NCBI RefSeq assembly: GCF_000001735.4 | Contig: NC_003070.9 | Coordinates: 25,591,971-25,655,970, forward strand | Length of the DNA stretch: 64,000 bases | Direction of reading: 5' to 3' | Source: Arabidopsis thaliana | Taxonomy: Eukaryota > Streptophyta > Magnoliopsida > Brassicales > Brassicaceae | In this document: positions 47,735 to 58,291 of the stretch, piece by piece | How positions within the stretch are numbered: position 1 is the first letter of the stretch | Layout: each line of letters begins with the position of its first letter | The notes under the pieces: generated by a model | The model's input: only the letters and a program-made list of their open reading frames with translations | Told to the model about the DNA's origin: nothing | Databases searched by the model: none | Translations under genes and position numbers: made by a program

Positions 47735-49895
47735 AGAATATTACACTGTAAAACACTTTTTAAAAAACATTTCCGTGGTTAGACACTTTCTAAAAAGAAG
47801 GCACTTTGAATGTATAATTTGACCAATTTACCCTCTAACCATATATCGCTTTATCTCTCTCATCCACCTATTCTTTCAAAAAATAAACAAAACTCAAGCC
47901 AAAAAAATATATTTATACCTTTTTCTTTCTTTCCTTTTCAACAAATCATCAGCTTTTATGAGAAAGAGAGATTGAGATTCACCTTCTTTAATTTTTCGCG
48001 TGTGCTTTGATCTGACTTGAAGGAAAAAAATTTCAGACCATCAATTTGAGAATCTGTCCTATCTGGCTGATTTAGTTACATGACTCGTTGAATGCTTGAA
48101 TTGGATTTACAGTTTGGTTTTCGTTTTATGTTTTTGCTGTTTGTTGCAAAATTAATCTCATTACTTGCTCTTTGATTCTTTGTCTTGCTTTTCCAATTTC
48201 ATATTCGAGATTATTCTCTTGAATTGGAGATTAAAGCCTCGTAGTGGACTTCGAATCGTTTGATAGTAATGGTCGAATCACTAGTTGATGGAACTCGTTG
48301 CTTAGTTCATGTTCTGTGAATTTGATTCATGATTATATTTGGGTTGTATCTTTTCAGAAAATCTGGTTATTTTATGTGTTCATCATAAACGGTTTATAAG
48401 TTTTTTGATGGTTGATTCACTTAGTGAAGAACCTTGTTGCTAGTTCTCGTTATGTGAAATTGATAGAGGTTTTAGCTTAGATCTGAAATTAATTTTCATT
48501 CACATATGTTAGATTGAATTCTACATTTGTGTTTAAGATATAGATGTTAAAAATTTGGTGCAAAATCGAGAAGATTATCTTAACACAGTTAAATGAACAG
48601 ACCTCAGTGGACAACAATTTCTGGACAACGATTTCTGGACACGTTCTTCTTTACCTTTTTATCTCAAAATCCAATCGAGAAGATCATCTTAACAGAGTTA
48701 AATGAACAAACCTATGTGGACAACAACTTCTCGACACGTTCTTCCCTTGAATTTGTGATCATTTATGTTATATTTTGAGATGTTTTGTATATAAAATCAA
48801 ACTTGGACTTGTATTTTAAAACTTCAAAATCAAATTGAGAAGATCATCTTAACAGAGTTAAATGAACAGACCTTTGTGGACAACACTTTCTGGACACGTT
48901 CTTCTTTACCGTTTTATCTCAAAATCCAATCAAGAAGATCATCTTAACAGAGTTAAATGAACATACCTATGTGGACAACGACTTGTGGACACGTTCTTCC
49001 CTTGAATTTGTGATCATTTATGTTATATTTTGAGTGTCTATATACAAGTGAACTAATGTGTTGAATAAGCAAAAAAAACAGATGATTTGTTTTGACCAAC
49101 TTGTGATTCTTGCATCACCAATGACATTCTTTTCATTAAAAAAACAATTGATGAAAGCTCTACACATGAACCATTTGTGTTCCAGTGTTTGTCATATTTC
49201 TATGTCATGTTTCACCATTACTCCATATGGTCAAGTCTAAGTGGACAATTTATCATGGACTAAACTATCATTAACTAGTTCGGTTTTGTGTGTTGCTATT
49301 TGAAAGCAATGTCTACAGATTGTTCTTGGGTTTTGGAGACATCTAAGATTATTGGGTTCTACAGAAATAATTGGTGTTCAAAGCTTGGATAGTTTGTCTC
49401 CATGATAACGTGTCCACGTAAACGTAACCATGTGGAAATAAGTGATTCTCATAAGCAAAAGAATATGCTTTTAAGGTTAGACGTTCAATGAAACATCAAT
49501 TTATCAAGAAAGAATCAAATTGTACCAAACAAGGCGATCAAATGGATATGAAATTTAATACTGGAATTTGCCAACTTGGGTTTTCCATAAACTCTCAAAT
49601 GTTTGATTTTGATAAACTCTTAAATGTTTGATTTTGCAAGGAAAGAAAAAAAAGTAATAATGAGAAGAGAGAGAGAGAGCGCGAAAAGAAGAAGCGACGA
49701 AGAAGAAGGAAAAAAAAGGAACGTGGAGAGATGAAACTTTTTTTTTAATTATAATTTTTTATTTTTTAGGGGCAAATTGGTCAAAAGTTTAATGAAAAAG
49801 TTGGAAAAGTGCCTCATCCCTGACAAGTGTCTCAAAAGGAATAAAATTTTCTAAAAGTGCCTTAACGTGTCACATTCCCTTTTTTTTTCTATTTG
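47735..49895. mobile_element. Long foldback / MULE-like non-autonomous element with internal array
   Basis: Left end blocks (AGACACTTTCTAAAAAGAAGG CACTTT as AGGCACTTT, then TTTGACCAATTTACCC near 47818) are matched in inverse order at the right end. Read on minus, AAGGCACTTTTAGAAAATTT, AGGCACTTTTCC and TTTGACCAATTTGCCCC lie near 49770-49880. CT-rich tracts near 47850-47950 have GA-rich counterparts near 49660-49730. The ends are therefore long and diverged inverted repeats of some 200 bp. Exact termini and target duplication could not be fixed. No transposase is visible. Intervening sequence includes the tandem array at 48562. Confidence 0.55.
48562..49035 (+). repeat. Higher-order tandem array (four ~100-bp units as two dimers)
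   Basis: GAGAAGAT(T/C)ATCTTAACA recurs at about 48568, 48675, 48835 and 48932, each followed by GTTAAATGAACA, then CCT, GTGGACAAC and GACACGTTCTTC. Units 1-2 and 3-4 form two longer dimers about 263 bp apart. Units 2 and 4 share the tail CCCTTGAATTTGTGATCATT. So a dimer duplicated after the monomer duplicated. Confidence 0.85.
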
Positions 49896-50019
49896 TCCCA
49901 ATTTTCTAACGCCTGTATATATGAACTAGTGGAATTTCCTGCTTGATATATAAAGAAGAATTGTAAGTACAAAAAAGGTTTTCACAAACATAAGCAGATG
50001 CTATCAGTCACAAAAACCT

Positions 50020-50062
50020 AACCTTATATGTACTCTTTTTTTTTTAAAACCTTATATGTACT
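50020..50062 (-). repeat. Poly(A) micro-insertion (minus) with 15-bp duplication
   Basis: AACCTTATATGTACT is repeated exactly at 50020-50034 and 50048-50062. The only insert is CTTTTTTTTTTAA, i.e. a bare poly(A) on the minus strand. Confidence 0.55.
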
Positions 50063-50350
50063 TCTTATTATAGTAAAATAATAAAATGTACGGTATTACT
50101 TCAAATTTGAAAAATGTTGAAACTCGTTACATAATAAATGAAAAGAATAAAACGTCAACTTAATTATGTTTTATCTTTAAAATTTTCCAGCCGTATTTCC
50201 CTAAACTTATTTGCACTTGCGGATTAGCATTTATTTTCATTGAATATTGTAAGAAAAAAATCTATGCAATATCTTGACGTTTTTCATTTTTCTTTCGTTT
50301 TGATAAATACATATTTTAATGATTTTGATTTTGATTTTAATTTTCATTTA

Positions 50351-50425
50351 AAAAAAATCAAATGATAAGTTACATTTTCCCGATTGAATGTCATTTCAAA
50401 ACAAAAAAAAAAAATCAAATGATAA
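50351..50425 (+). repeat. 18-bp direct repeat separated by 39 nt
   Basis: AAAAAAATCAAATGATAA at 50351-50368 recurs at 50408-50425; the intervening sequence ends ...CAAAACAAAAA. Either a local duplication or a poly(A) insertion. Confidence 0.5.
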
Positions 50426-50434
50426 CTTCTGTTT

Positions 50435-50481
50435 AAAAATTTTAAGATTTTTTTTTTTGGGTAGGATAAAATTTTTAAGAT
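50435..50481 (-). repeat. Poly(A) micro-insertion (minus) with ~14-bp duplication
   Basis: AAAAATTTTAAGAT (50435-50448) and AAAATTTTTAAGAT (50468-50481) flank TTTTTTTTTTGGGTAGGAT. On minus this reads ATCCTACCC then A10. Confidence 0.45.
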
Positions 50482-50867
50482 ATTAGCTAATCAAATAAAA
50501 TATTCTACAAATCTAAGTTAAGCCACTAATTAACTAAATTTGTACTTCAATAGAAATCGCCAATAATTATGCATAAAAATCTGCCAAAATCAGATTTCTA
50601 TGAGATTTCACTGTTACGATCTACATCTTATATAAAGTTCTTTCTTTTTTTCGTCGACAAGAAAATTCCACAGTTTCAACCCCAAATTTTTATATTTTGA
50701 CCCCAAAGAAAAAGAGAACTCAACACAAAAAATATATATAGAATTTTCTCCACTTGTAAAAGCGGTATCGTATCTCTTGCCCTTAAAGCAAAGAACTTGT
50801 CTCTCCTTCTCCATTCACTCCTCTTTTGGAACATCACAAGCACACAATCCTCTCCGTCTCTGTTTCA

Positions 50868-53514
50868 ATGAAGAACCAAAAGGATCAAAACTCATCATCA
50901 TTGTCTTCTTCATCACCATCTCTAACAACAAAGCTTCTCAATGCTCAATACCATCACTTCCTCAATCTCCTTTCGTATTCCCTTATCCTCTGTTGCGGTA
51001 TCATCATCGGCATCCTTCTCCATTCCTCTCTACAAAACTTCTCTTCAAATTCTTCACTTAGCATCCAACGCATATCTCAGCTATTTATAGTCTCTTCTCT
51101 TCCTCCTTCTCCTCCTCCTCCTCCTCCTCCTTCTCCTCCTTCTGAGCCCGAGCAAAATGGGCTCAAAAGCTTTATTGAGCCACCGGAGAAGCTTATGCAC
51201 GACATGGAGGACGAAGAGCTTCTCTGGAGAGCTTCAATGGCGCCTAAGATCAAGAATTACCCTTTTCCTCGAACGCCAAAGGTTGCTTTCATGTTCATGA
51301 CAAAGGGTCATTTACCTCTAGCTCGTCTATGGGAGAGATTCTTTCGTGGGCATGAAGGTCTTTTTACTATCTACGTTCACTCTTATCCTTCTTATAACCA
51401 GTCCGATCCCGAAGATTCCGTCTTCCGTGGCCGCCACATTCCAAGCAAGGTCAGCTTCCTACAAACTCCAATATTTGTTTTTCCTTTATGATTTTCATTT
51501 TTTTTTGTGAAATTACGTTGGAGAAAAATGGTATAGTATTTATAATTTCGTGACTTTAGAGTCCTAGAAAAATATCAAAATGTCAAGTTGACCACCATTT
51601 GTCCTAACTCTTAACATATAACAAAATAGTACATATATATGCAAAACTGGAAATTAAATAAATGTCGATAATCTTTGCGCTTGTGCAAAATGACGCAGCT
51701 AATGAGGTCTTAGTCTAATACTGGTTGAAAACTATTTCCAAACATCTTCCTAGGCCTAGGCTTATTTTGGACTTTCTAGAATTTGTGGAAGTGCATCTTT
51801 CGGGATAAAGTCTTAAAAGAAAAAGAAAAAAAAAAGGAACAGAAATGTCAATGTAAAATTTTATACTACATTTTTCGAATTTTCGAAAACTGTGTGCTCT
51901 TGTTGTAAACATGCTCTGACTGTGATTGAGTAATTGTCAAACAGAAATCTCATACTAAAAAGAATACAATTCATAAGAAATTGTGAAGGGAATGTAGATT
52001 ATCTTGCACATTACGGTTTGCTTTTTGTTAAATAGATTATTATACCTTTAATCAAGCAATTGTTTGTGGTCCGTCGGTGCCAGTGCTATTATATAATATA
52101 ATACAGTAAATTGCATGGTTTCGTTTGTTTTTTTAATACTATATATAAAGTATTGCATGGTCTCTTCATTAGTTAAACATATTGTTTTTGCCGACAAGTA
52201 TTTGAGGCACAAACGCATATGTATACCCGTAAAAAAAAGTGTTACTTATTAGTGCATGTGTCTTAATTGTTTCCCTGACTTTCTCAAGGTAAGATTCATC
52301 ATTCATCAATCTTCTCTTATGATGTGACTTTTGTTAACGGCGGCTAGTGTGTCTCTTTTAGAACTTCTTAATAAGGAAATTCCTAGAAAAGATAGTTAAC
52401 AATTTGGAATTTTCTTCTCTCAAACGATCATGACGACTCTTTTTTCTTGGTCCATTCTTACACGCGGTCGTATGAATATAATTTTCTACTAGTAGGATTT
52501 TTAGAAAGTTATGGTACTCCGTACTCGAGTATTTGATCTATATGAGAAATTTACGAGTACTCGTATATGTATCTAAGCATTCAAATACCCAACTGTGGGT
52601 CAAAGAAGATAGTAACGGATTGAGTCGGCAATTCCGGTTATTATGTCATGTCCATCGCTGTCTTTCTTTTGTAGTCAAAGTTGGTTTGATTTCTTAATAT
52701 AAAACATGGCGTCATCAAACTACTTTGCACTTTTGTGAAAATCATTGCAACGTGGGACATTATGTTTTGGTTCTATATGCGAATGATATACTCGTTTTTG
52801 AACATTTATTTTTAAAACATATTGCAAGGTTCTAAATTCTTTCTTTTTGTTTCTTTATTGAAAATGCAGAGAGTGGATTGGGGATATGTGAACATGGTGG
52901 AAGCAGAACAAAGATTACTAGCAAATGCTTTATTAGACATATCAAACGAACGATTCGTACTTCTCTCCGAATCATGCATCCCTCTTTTCAACTTCACCAC
53001 TGTTTACTCTTACCTTATTAACTCAACTCAAACTCACGTTGAGTCCTACGACCAACTTGGTGGCGTTGGACGCGGCCGATACAGCCCTCTAATGCAGCCA
53101 CATGTCCAGCTACGCCACTGGCGCAAAGGCTCCCAATGGATCGAAGTGGACCGTGCCATGGCTCTTGAGATTATCTCCGATAGAATCTACTGGCCTCTCT
53201 TTTATAGTTATTGCCACCATGGTTGCTACGCCGACGAGCACTATATTCCTACACTCCTCAACATCAAATCAAGCCTGAAACGGCGCAACTCCAACCGGAC
53301 TCTCACGTGGGTCGACTGGTCGAAAGGTGGCCCGCACCCTAACCGGTTTATTAGACACGAGGTGACTGCGGAGTTCATGGAGAACCTAAGGAGTGGTGGT
53401 GAGTGTCTCTACAATGGAGAAGAGACGAATATTTGTTATTTATTTGCTCGCAAGTTCTTGCCTACTGCTCTCGACCGGTTGCTCAGGCTTTCACGTACTG
53501 TTTTACATTTCTGA
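50868..53514 (+). CDS. Core-2/I-branching GT14-like glycosyltransferase, second copy
   Basis: Two exons (50868-51449, 52870-53514) encode 408 aa. After a Ser-rich cytosolic tail comes one membrane anchor (about residues 32-54: [20 protein letters not shown]). A proline-rich stem [16 protein letters not shown] (about 80-95) links to the lumenal GT14 domain. The domain has [79 protein letters not shown] and [11 protein letters not shown]. The closest relative in the window is the minus-strand gene at 43963-45423, with identical intron position, so the two are an inverted duplicate pair about 5.4 kb apart. The intron here is 1,420 nt, five times longer than in the sister gene. The start at 50868 fits the N-terminus of the sister (MxxQKDQNS). 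Probably At1g68390; substrate unknown. Confidence 0.92.
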
Positions 53515-54430
53515 TTATTTTTCTTTTTTCATATATTTTTTTAATTTTTCAATTCTTCACCGTAATATTGTATAATAGTTTGATTATTCGTAAATGAGGA
53601 GTATTTTATTTTGGGTGATTCATCTACACATTCCATTAAACTTTTCTTTTATTAATTCCGTAATATCAGCCGGAGAAAAACATCAGCCGACGAAACAAGC
53701 TTCAACGACTCTACATATGTTAGATATTTTATGTTTATATAGTTGACTAACGTGTAACTCTACCACTATGTATAGTTGTATGCTAAATAGAAGACGAAAA
53801 TGTTACATACTATGCGATAACATGCGCACATGCTTGCCACATAACTCTATAAAGTCCTCGCTAGTTTCTGTCGTCCGAGAAATTAGAATAATGGACCGGA
53901 CATTAAGGCATCTCTAGTGGGTGGCTTTCCATTCATTTAGGCCCCGACTTTCTAGAGTAAGCACATCCTTGGTTAATACCTAGACTAGGGTGATGATTAG
54001 TATAAATGTTAAAAGAGTTAACACATCAAATTAAAAATAAGAATTGATTAAAATGCCACAAAAGATGTAAAATAATAAAGATTGTAATAAAAATCAAATC
54101 CCAAATATATGGTTCTAATTTTACAAAAATAGAACCATATAAAATATCATTTTGGGATCTAATTTTACCATATAAAATATCATTTTGGGGATCTAATTTT
54201 ACTATATGTTTTTTTGCTATCGGGCCAGGCAAAAGTAGAGAAGGAAATTTTGTTTACCCCTAATACAAAATACTCGAGACTCACATAATTGATAACCCTT
54301 CGTGTTACAAACTAAAGGAAACAAACAAAGAACAAAAGCCTACGACTCTAGAAGTGTTAGGATTTCAGACGAATGACAAAAGTCAAGATTCTAGGCACGT
54401 GATTTACATTTTTCAAGTAAAGAAATCTTA
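53515..54430. other. Convergent 3' spacer
   Basis: Between the 3' ends of the GT14 and LRR-kinase genes. The words AAAATATCATTTTGGG(G)ATCTAATTTTAC at about 54137 and 54174 form a short tandem repeat of roughly 37 bp, and ATATGGTTCTAATTTTAC at 54110 is a diverged third copy. No gene seen. Confidence 0.5.
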
Positions 54431-56946
54431 CTACTGACTCGTAGTCCCACCGCAAGTGTCCTCGGACAAGCACGGCGAGTCCACCGCAGAATTGATCCCA
54501 TCATTGCACGGCGAGGCCTCAGAGCCACCACCACGTATATCCTCTATCAACTTCACCACATGACCCATCTTCGGACGATGATCCGCGGCAACTGCGGTAC
54601 ACGCCATAGCAATCTGCAACAACCCCACCATTTCTTCCTCTATATCCTTATACCTCATCAGCTCCAAATCAAACACTTCAGCCGTCCACTCCTCTCTCAC
54701 CACTGATTGGACCCATCTTGGTAAATCCACCGCACCACCCGAGTGACCCGTCTCCACCATATTAGGACATTTTCCAGTGAGAATCTCCAAAAGGAGCACT
54801 CCAAATGAGTAAACGTCGGATTTCTGAGTGTGTTTTCGGCCATCAATCAGCTCCGGTGCACGGTAGCCATTAGATTTTGCAACGGTTTGCGATGGCGCGA
54901 AGATAGATAGCCCGAAATCCGAAACACGAGCGTTGCCTGATCGGTCTAGTAGCACATTGGTGGATTTGATATCACCGTGCGTGAGCTTCAAGGTTTTACA
55001 CGAACCGTGGATGAAAGCTAAGCCACGCGCCGCCCCCGCTGCGATCTTAAGGCGCGTGGTCCAGTCCAAAGGAGTCCGACCCGGTCCACGGTTTCCTGTC
55101 CAAAACACAATCAAACACCAATATCACAAACTTTCCCACTTACCTCAAAAAATGTAATTAGTCGCTTTATTAGTTACTAAAATCAGTGAATGAAATGAAT
55201 AAACAAATGGTTAGGTAAAGACAAACACTAGAAACTAAACAAAAAAGGGAAAAATCCCAAAAAGAGCGAGTTAAATGAGACAGATCATAACTTTATTTGT
55301 CCAACTTGTAGCCAATGCTAATATCTATCCAAAGACTTAAATTCTCATTATCTATATAGTAATAATAATGCCCCATGAAAATGATTTTCCAACCATTTTT
55401 CTAACATATAAAGTATGGTTTCTAATTCTCACTAAGTCCAAAAAATTTAACCCTACTATGTACCATGAATCACATGTTTTGGTCCTACTCCTACCATTTT
55501 CACAATTTCTCCTCTTATGGAAACATAAACCTAAGTCAACTAATTAGTGAATAATTTCCGGAATTAGTAAGAAAAAGGAAACAAAAACGACGACGTACCA
55601 TGGAGAAGCCAGAAGAGACTACCATTAGGCATGTAATCATAAACAAGAAGCTTCTCTTCTCTAGCAAAGTAATAAGCCTTTAAGCTCACAAGATTAGTAT
55701 GACGAAGCCTTCCTAAAACCTCCATCTGTTGCTCAAACTCTTTTTTTCCGGCCACCGTCACCGCATCTTTTAACCGCTTCACCGCAACCTCATTGCCGTC
55801 CTCAAGAACCGCCTTGTACGCCGTCCCGAATCCTCCTTTCCCTAACATCTCCGCCGATGCTCGGAGAAGATCTTCTAACTCAAAACGTCTAGTTCCTTCG
55901 AAAAAGACCATTTTACCCTTATCACCAACTTGTTGATTCTGATTGTTGTTGTTTTGCGTTGATGTTGGGTAAGGATTTGATGAGTAGACAATCTTTTCTC
56001 CTTCAAGAATCTTCGAGTGTTTCTTCTTGTTCACTGCGTATTGTCTCCAGAAACAGTAGTAGAGAAGAAGAGAGACAAAGCTTAAGATAATAAAGTCTCC
56101 GAGGATGATAGCTATAAGTGAGATGGTGCTGATTCTTGATGTGTTGTTGCTTTTGTCGCCGCCGTGAATTGAAGTTGGAGATGAAGGTACAGTTTCCGGC
56201 TTGTTTAAAGGAGAAGCCTTTGCTTCATCGGGTCGACCCGGTTTAGTCGGGTCACTAGAGAGTTTCGTGCATTTCAGCAATGGAGCTCCACAGAGAGATG
56301 GGTTTTGTGTAAAGACTGATTCAGGGAATTGAGACAATGAATTTGGTATCTGACCGTTAAAGTTGTTACCGGAGACGTTGAAGTCTTGTAAATCGGAGAG
56401 GTTGATGTTCGGTATTTGACCGGAGAACCGGTTTGATTCTAACCGGAGAGTGAGGAGATGGGTTAAATCGGTTAAATCCGGTGGAATCTGGCCGGAGAAG
56501 TTGTTGAAAGAGAGATCAAGACGGTAGAGACGAGTGAGTGAAGTGATTGAAGTGGGGAAGTTACCGGAGAATTGGTTGTTTGATAAAAAGAGAAGCTTTA
56601 AAGCTGTGAGGTTCGAGAGGTTTGGGATTGGACCAGAGAGATTGTTATGTTTCAGACTGAGAACTCTGAGTGATGTGAGTGAGGTTAGTGATGAGATTGA
56701 CCCGGTGAGATTGATGTCTTCGAGTACGAGTCGTGTGACTCTGTTGCGGTTGCAGGAGACTCCGGTCCATTGGCATGGGTTTGTTGTTGTGTTCCATGAG
56801 TTTAGTTTTCCGGTGGAATCTGCGGTGAGTTTGAAGTTCAAGAGAGTTTCTGAATCGGTACTTGAAGAAGAAGAGAGTAGACAGCTTTGGAGAAGAATGA
56901 GAAGAGAGAGAAGCAAATGCTTGTTGAAGAAAGAGCTTTTGGCCAT
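54431..56946 (-). CDS. LRR receptor-like kinase, subfamily III, atypical (non-RD)
   Basis: Two exons on minus (56946-55599, 55095-54431) encode 670 aa. Signal peptide about residues 1-26 (LLLSLLILLQ core). LRRNT cap (DSETLLNFKLTADSTGKLNS, CQWTGVSCN), about five LRRs (~90-205), then TM near 274-298 (ISLIAIILGDFIILSFVSLL). The cytosolic kinase has a Gly loop GKGGFGTAYKAV (369-380) and VAVK Lys390. The catalytic loop is THGDIKSTNVLL: His489-Gly490-Asp491 where RD kinases have HRD. DFG is at 509-511 and the P+1 region is GYRAPEL. The HGD loop marks a non-RD, probably weakly active kinase, normal for LRR-III. The intron falls between the kinase hinge (WLLHG) and the next segment (NRGPGR), conserved in the clade. 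The ATG at 56946 was chosen; upstream frame extension begins at TTG. Ligand unknown. Probably At1g68400. Confidence 0.95.
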
Positions 56947-58291
56947 TGTTGCTCTCTGCAGAGAAAGTGAGAGAATAGAAACGAGCGTTGAGGACTTCAA
57001 GACAGAACAAGGAAAGTGGTATGGTCGTAATTAACGCAAAACAGTAACGTAAACATATTTGAAATGACGAATATACCCTTTTCTATGTACTGTGTGTCTG
57101 ATGAAACCTAGACCGTACGATCGGTTTCAGATTTGACTAGAGGGTTTATAATAAGTCAAAAGGGTTTTGATTTTCCCCGTAACGGTAAGGTAATAATGAT
57201 AAATTGAGGTTTTTTTGTGTGTTTCTGTTCACACGCGTGACTGTGATTCTCACGTGTTAAACTCTCTCCATGTGAAGAAGATTTAATGGTCATAACTAGT
57301 CTCTCCGTAACCAAGAATTAAATTCTCTGTCAATCAAATCTTACAATTTCCAAAACCCGTTCTATATTTTATTTTTTTCCCCAAAGAAGGACAATCTGGT
57401 AAATAAAGCGAAATGTGTGGGGCTTTCCTTTTTTCGGGCTTGTTGATATATCGCTGCAGAAGCTGAGCTTTTTGGCTTTTTTCATAATAAAGCAGAAGAA
57501 GCTAAAGCATTTGCATCAAGCCATCAACAATGTATTGTATTTGCTTGTTTCATGCAAAATTGTTCCCCATCAAGCATAAATCGCAACCTTACAAATTCCA
57601 TTACTGATTTTTTTAACTAATAATATTACTAATTACATATGTAAAGTCCCTTAATTTCATGACAAATCTTTTTTATTTAATTTCAAAATATAATGACTTA
57701 CGTGTTATGGAAAGAAAAAACAATCCGAATATAGAATAATCTTCTGCCTTTTGACCTTTTTCCAAAAACATAAGTTGATTGAGTAATAAGTAAAAATATG
57801 CCAAAAAGAGAACAAATTGGAGCGTATGCTTTAAGTGCATGTCCTACAAGAGTATTTGAATCCATATCATACGAAACTCGTGTTGTCCTTGGCTCCACAT
57901 TACGACCATCCTTACGCAATCAATATTCTTATCTATATAGTTTCTGTTACTTAGACATCAATCGGTCTGGATATAGCAAACAACAACATTTTAAAGAATG
58001 GCAAAGATAAGACACAGAATTTTGTTTTATCCAAACTTTTTTCATATATCTGTTTTGTTTTCAGTATGACACACACAAGCTTTTTCACATTGTATACCAA
58101 TCAATCAAACTCACTCTATATCGAACCCGATTCTCAGATCCATAAAGAATCAGGTCTACTACTCAAATTTTATTCCAATGGATGCGTAGATGTAATGTAA
58201 CAACAAAGAACGAAAGAAGAAAGAATTATAATGAACGAATAGAGAATGTGTGTGTGTAAGTGAGAGATGATGCAGATTACCATCTTTCAAT
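56947..58291. other. Spacer: LRR-kinase promoter and PP2C 3' flank
   Basis: Promoter sequence of the kinase lies on the left; AT-rich towards the PP2C 3' end. Open frames at 57698-58010 on both strands lack family features. No gene seen. Confidence 0.5.

Larger units (their letters stand above)
49896..50867. other. Spacer and promoter of plus-strand GT14 gene
   Basis: Contains three A/T-tract duplications (50020-50062, 50351-50425, 50435-50481). The last ~150 bp before the ATG at 50868 holds an ATATATATAGA stretch and a CT-rich leader. No gene seen. Confidence 0.5.

Noticed and set aside
56534-57034. 166-codon plus-strand frame opposite the LRR kinase
   Set aside because: Antisense shadow of the LRR-coding exon.
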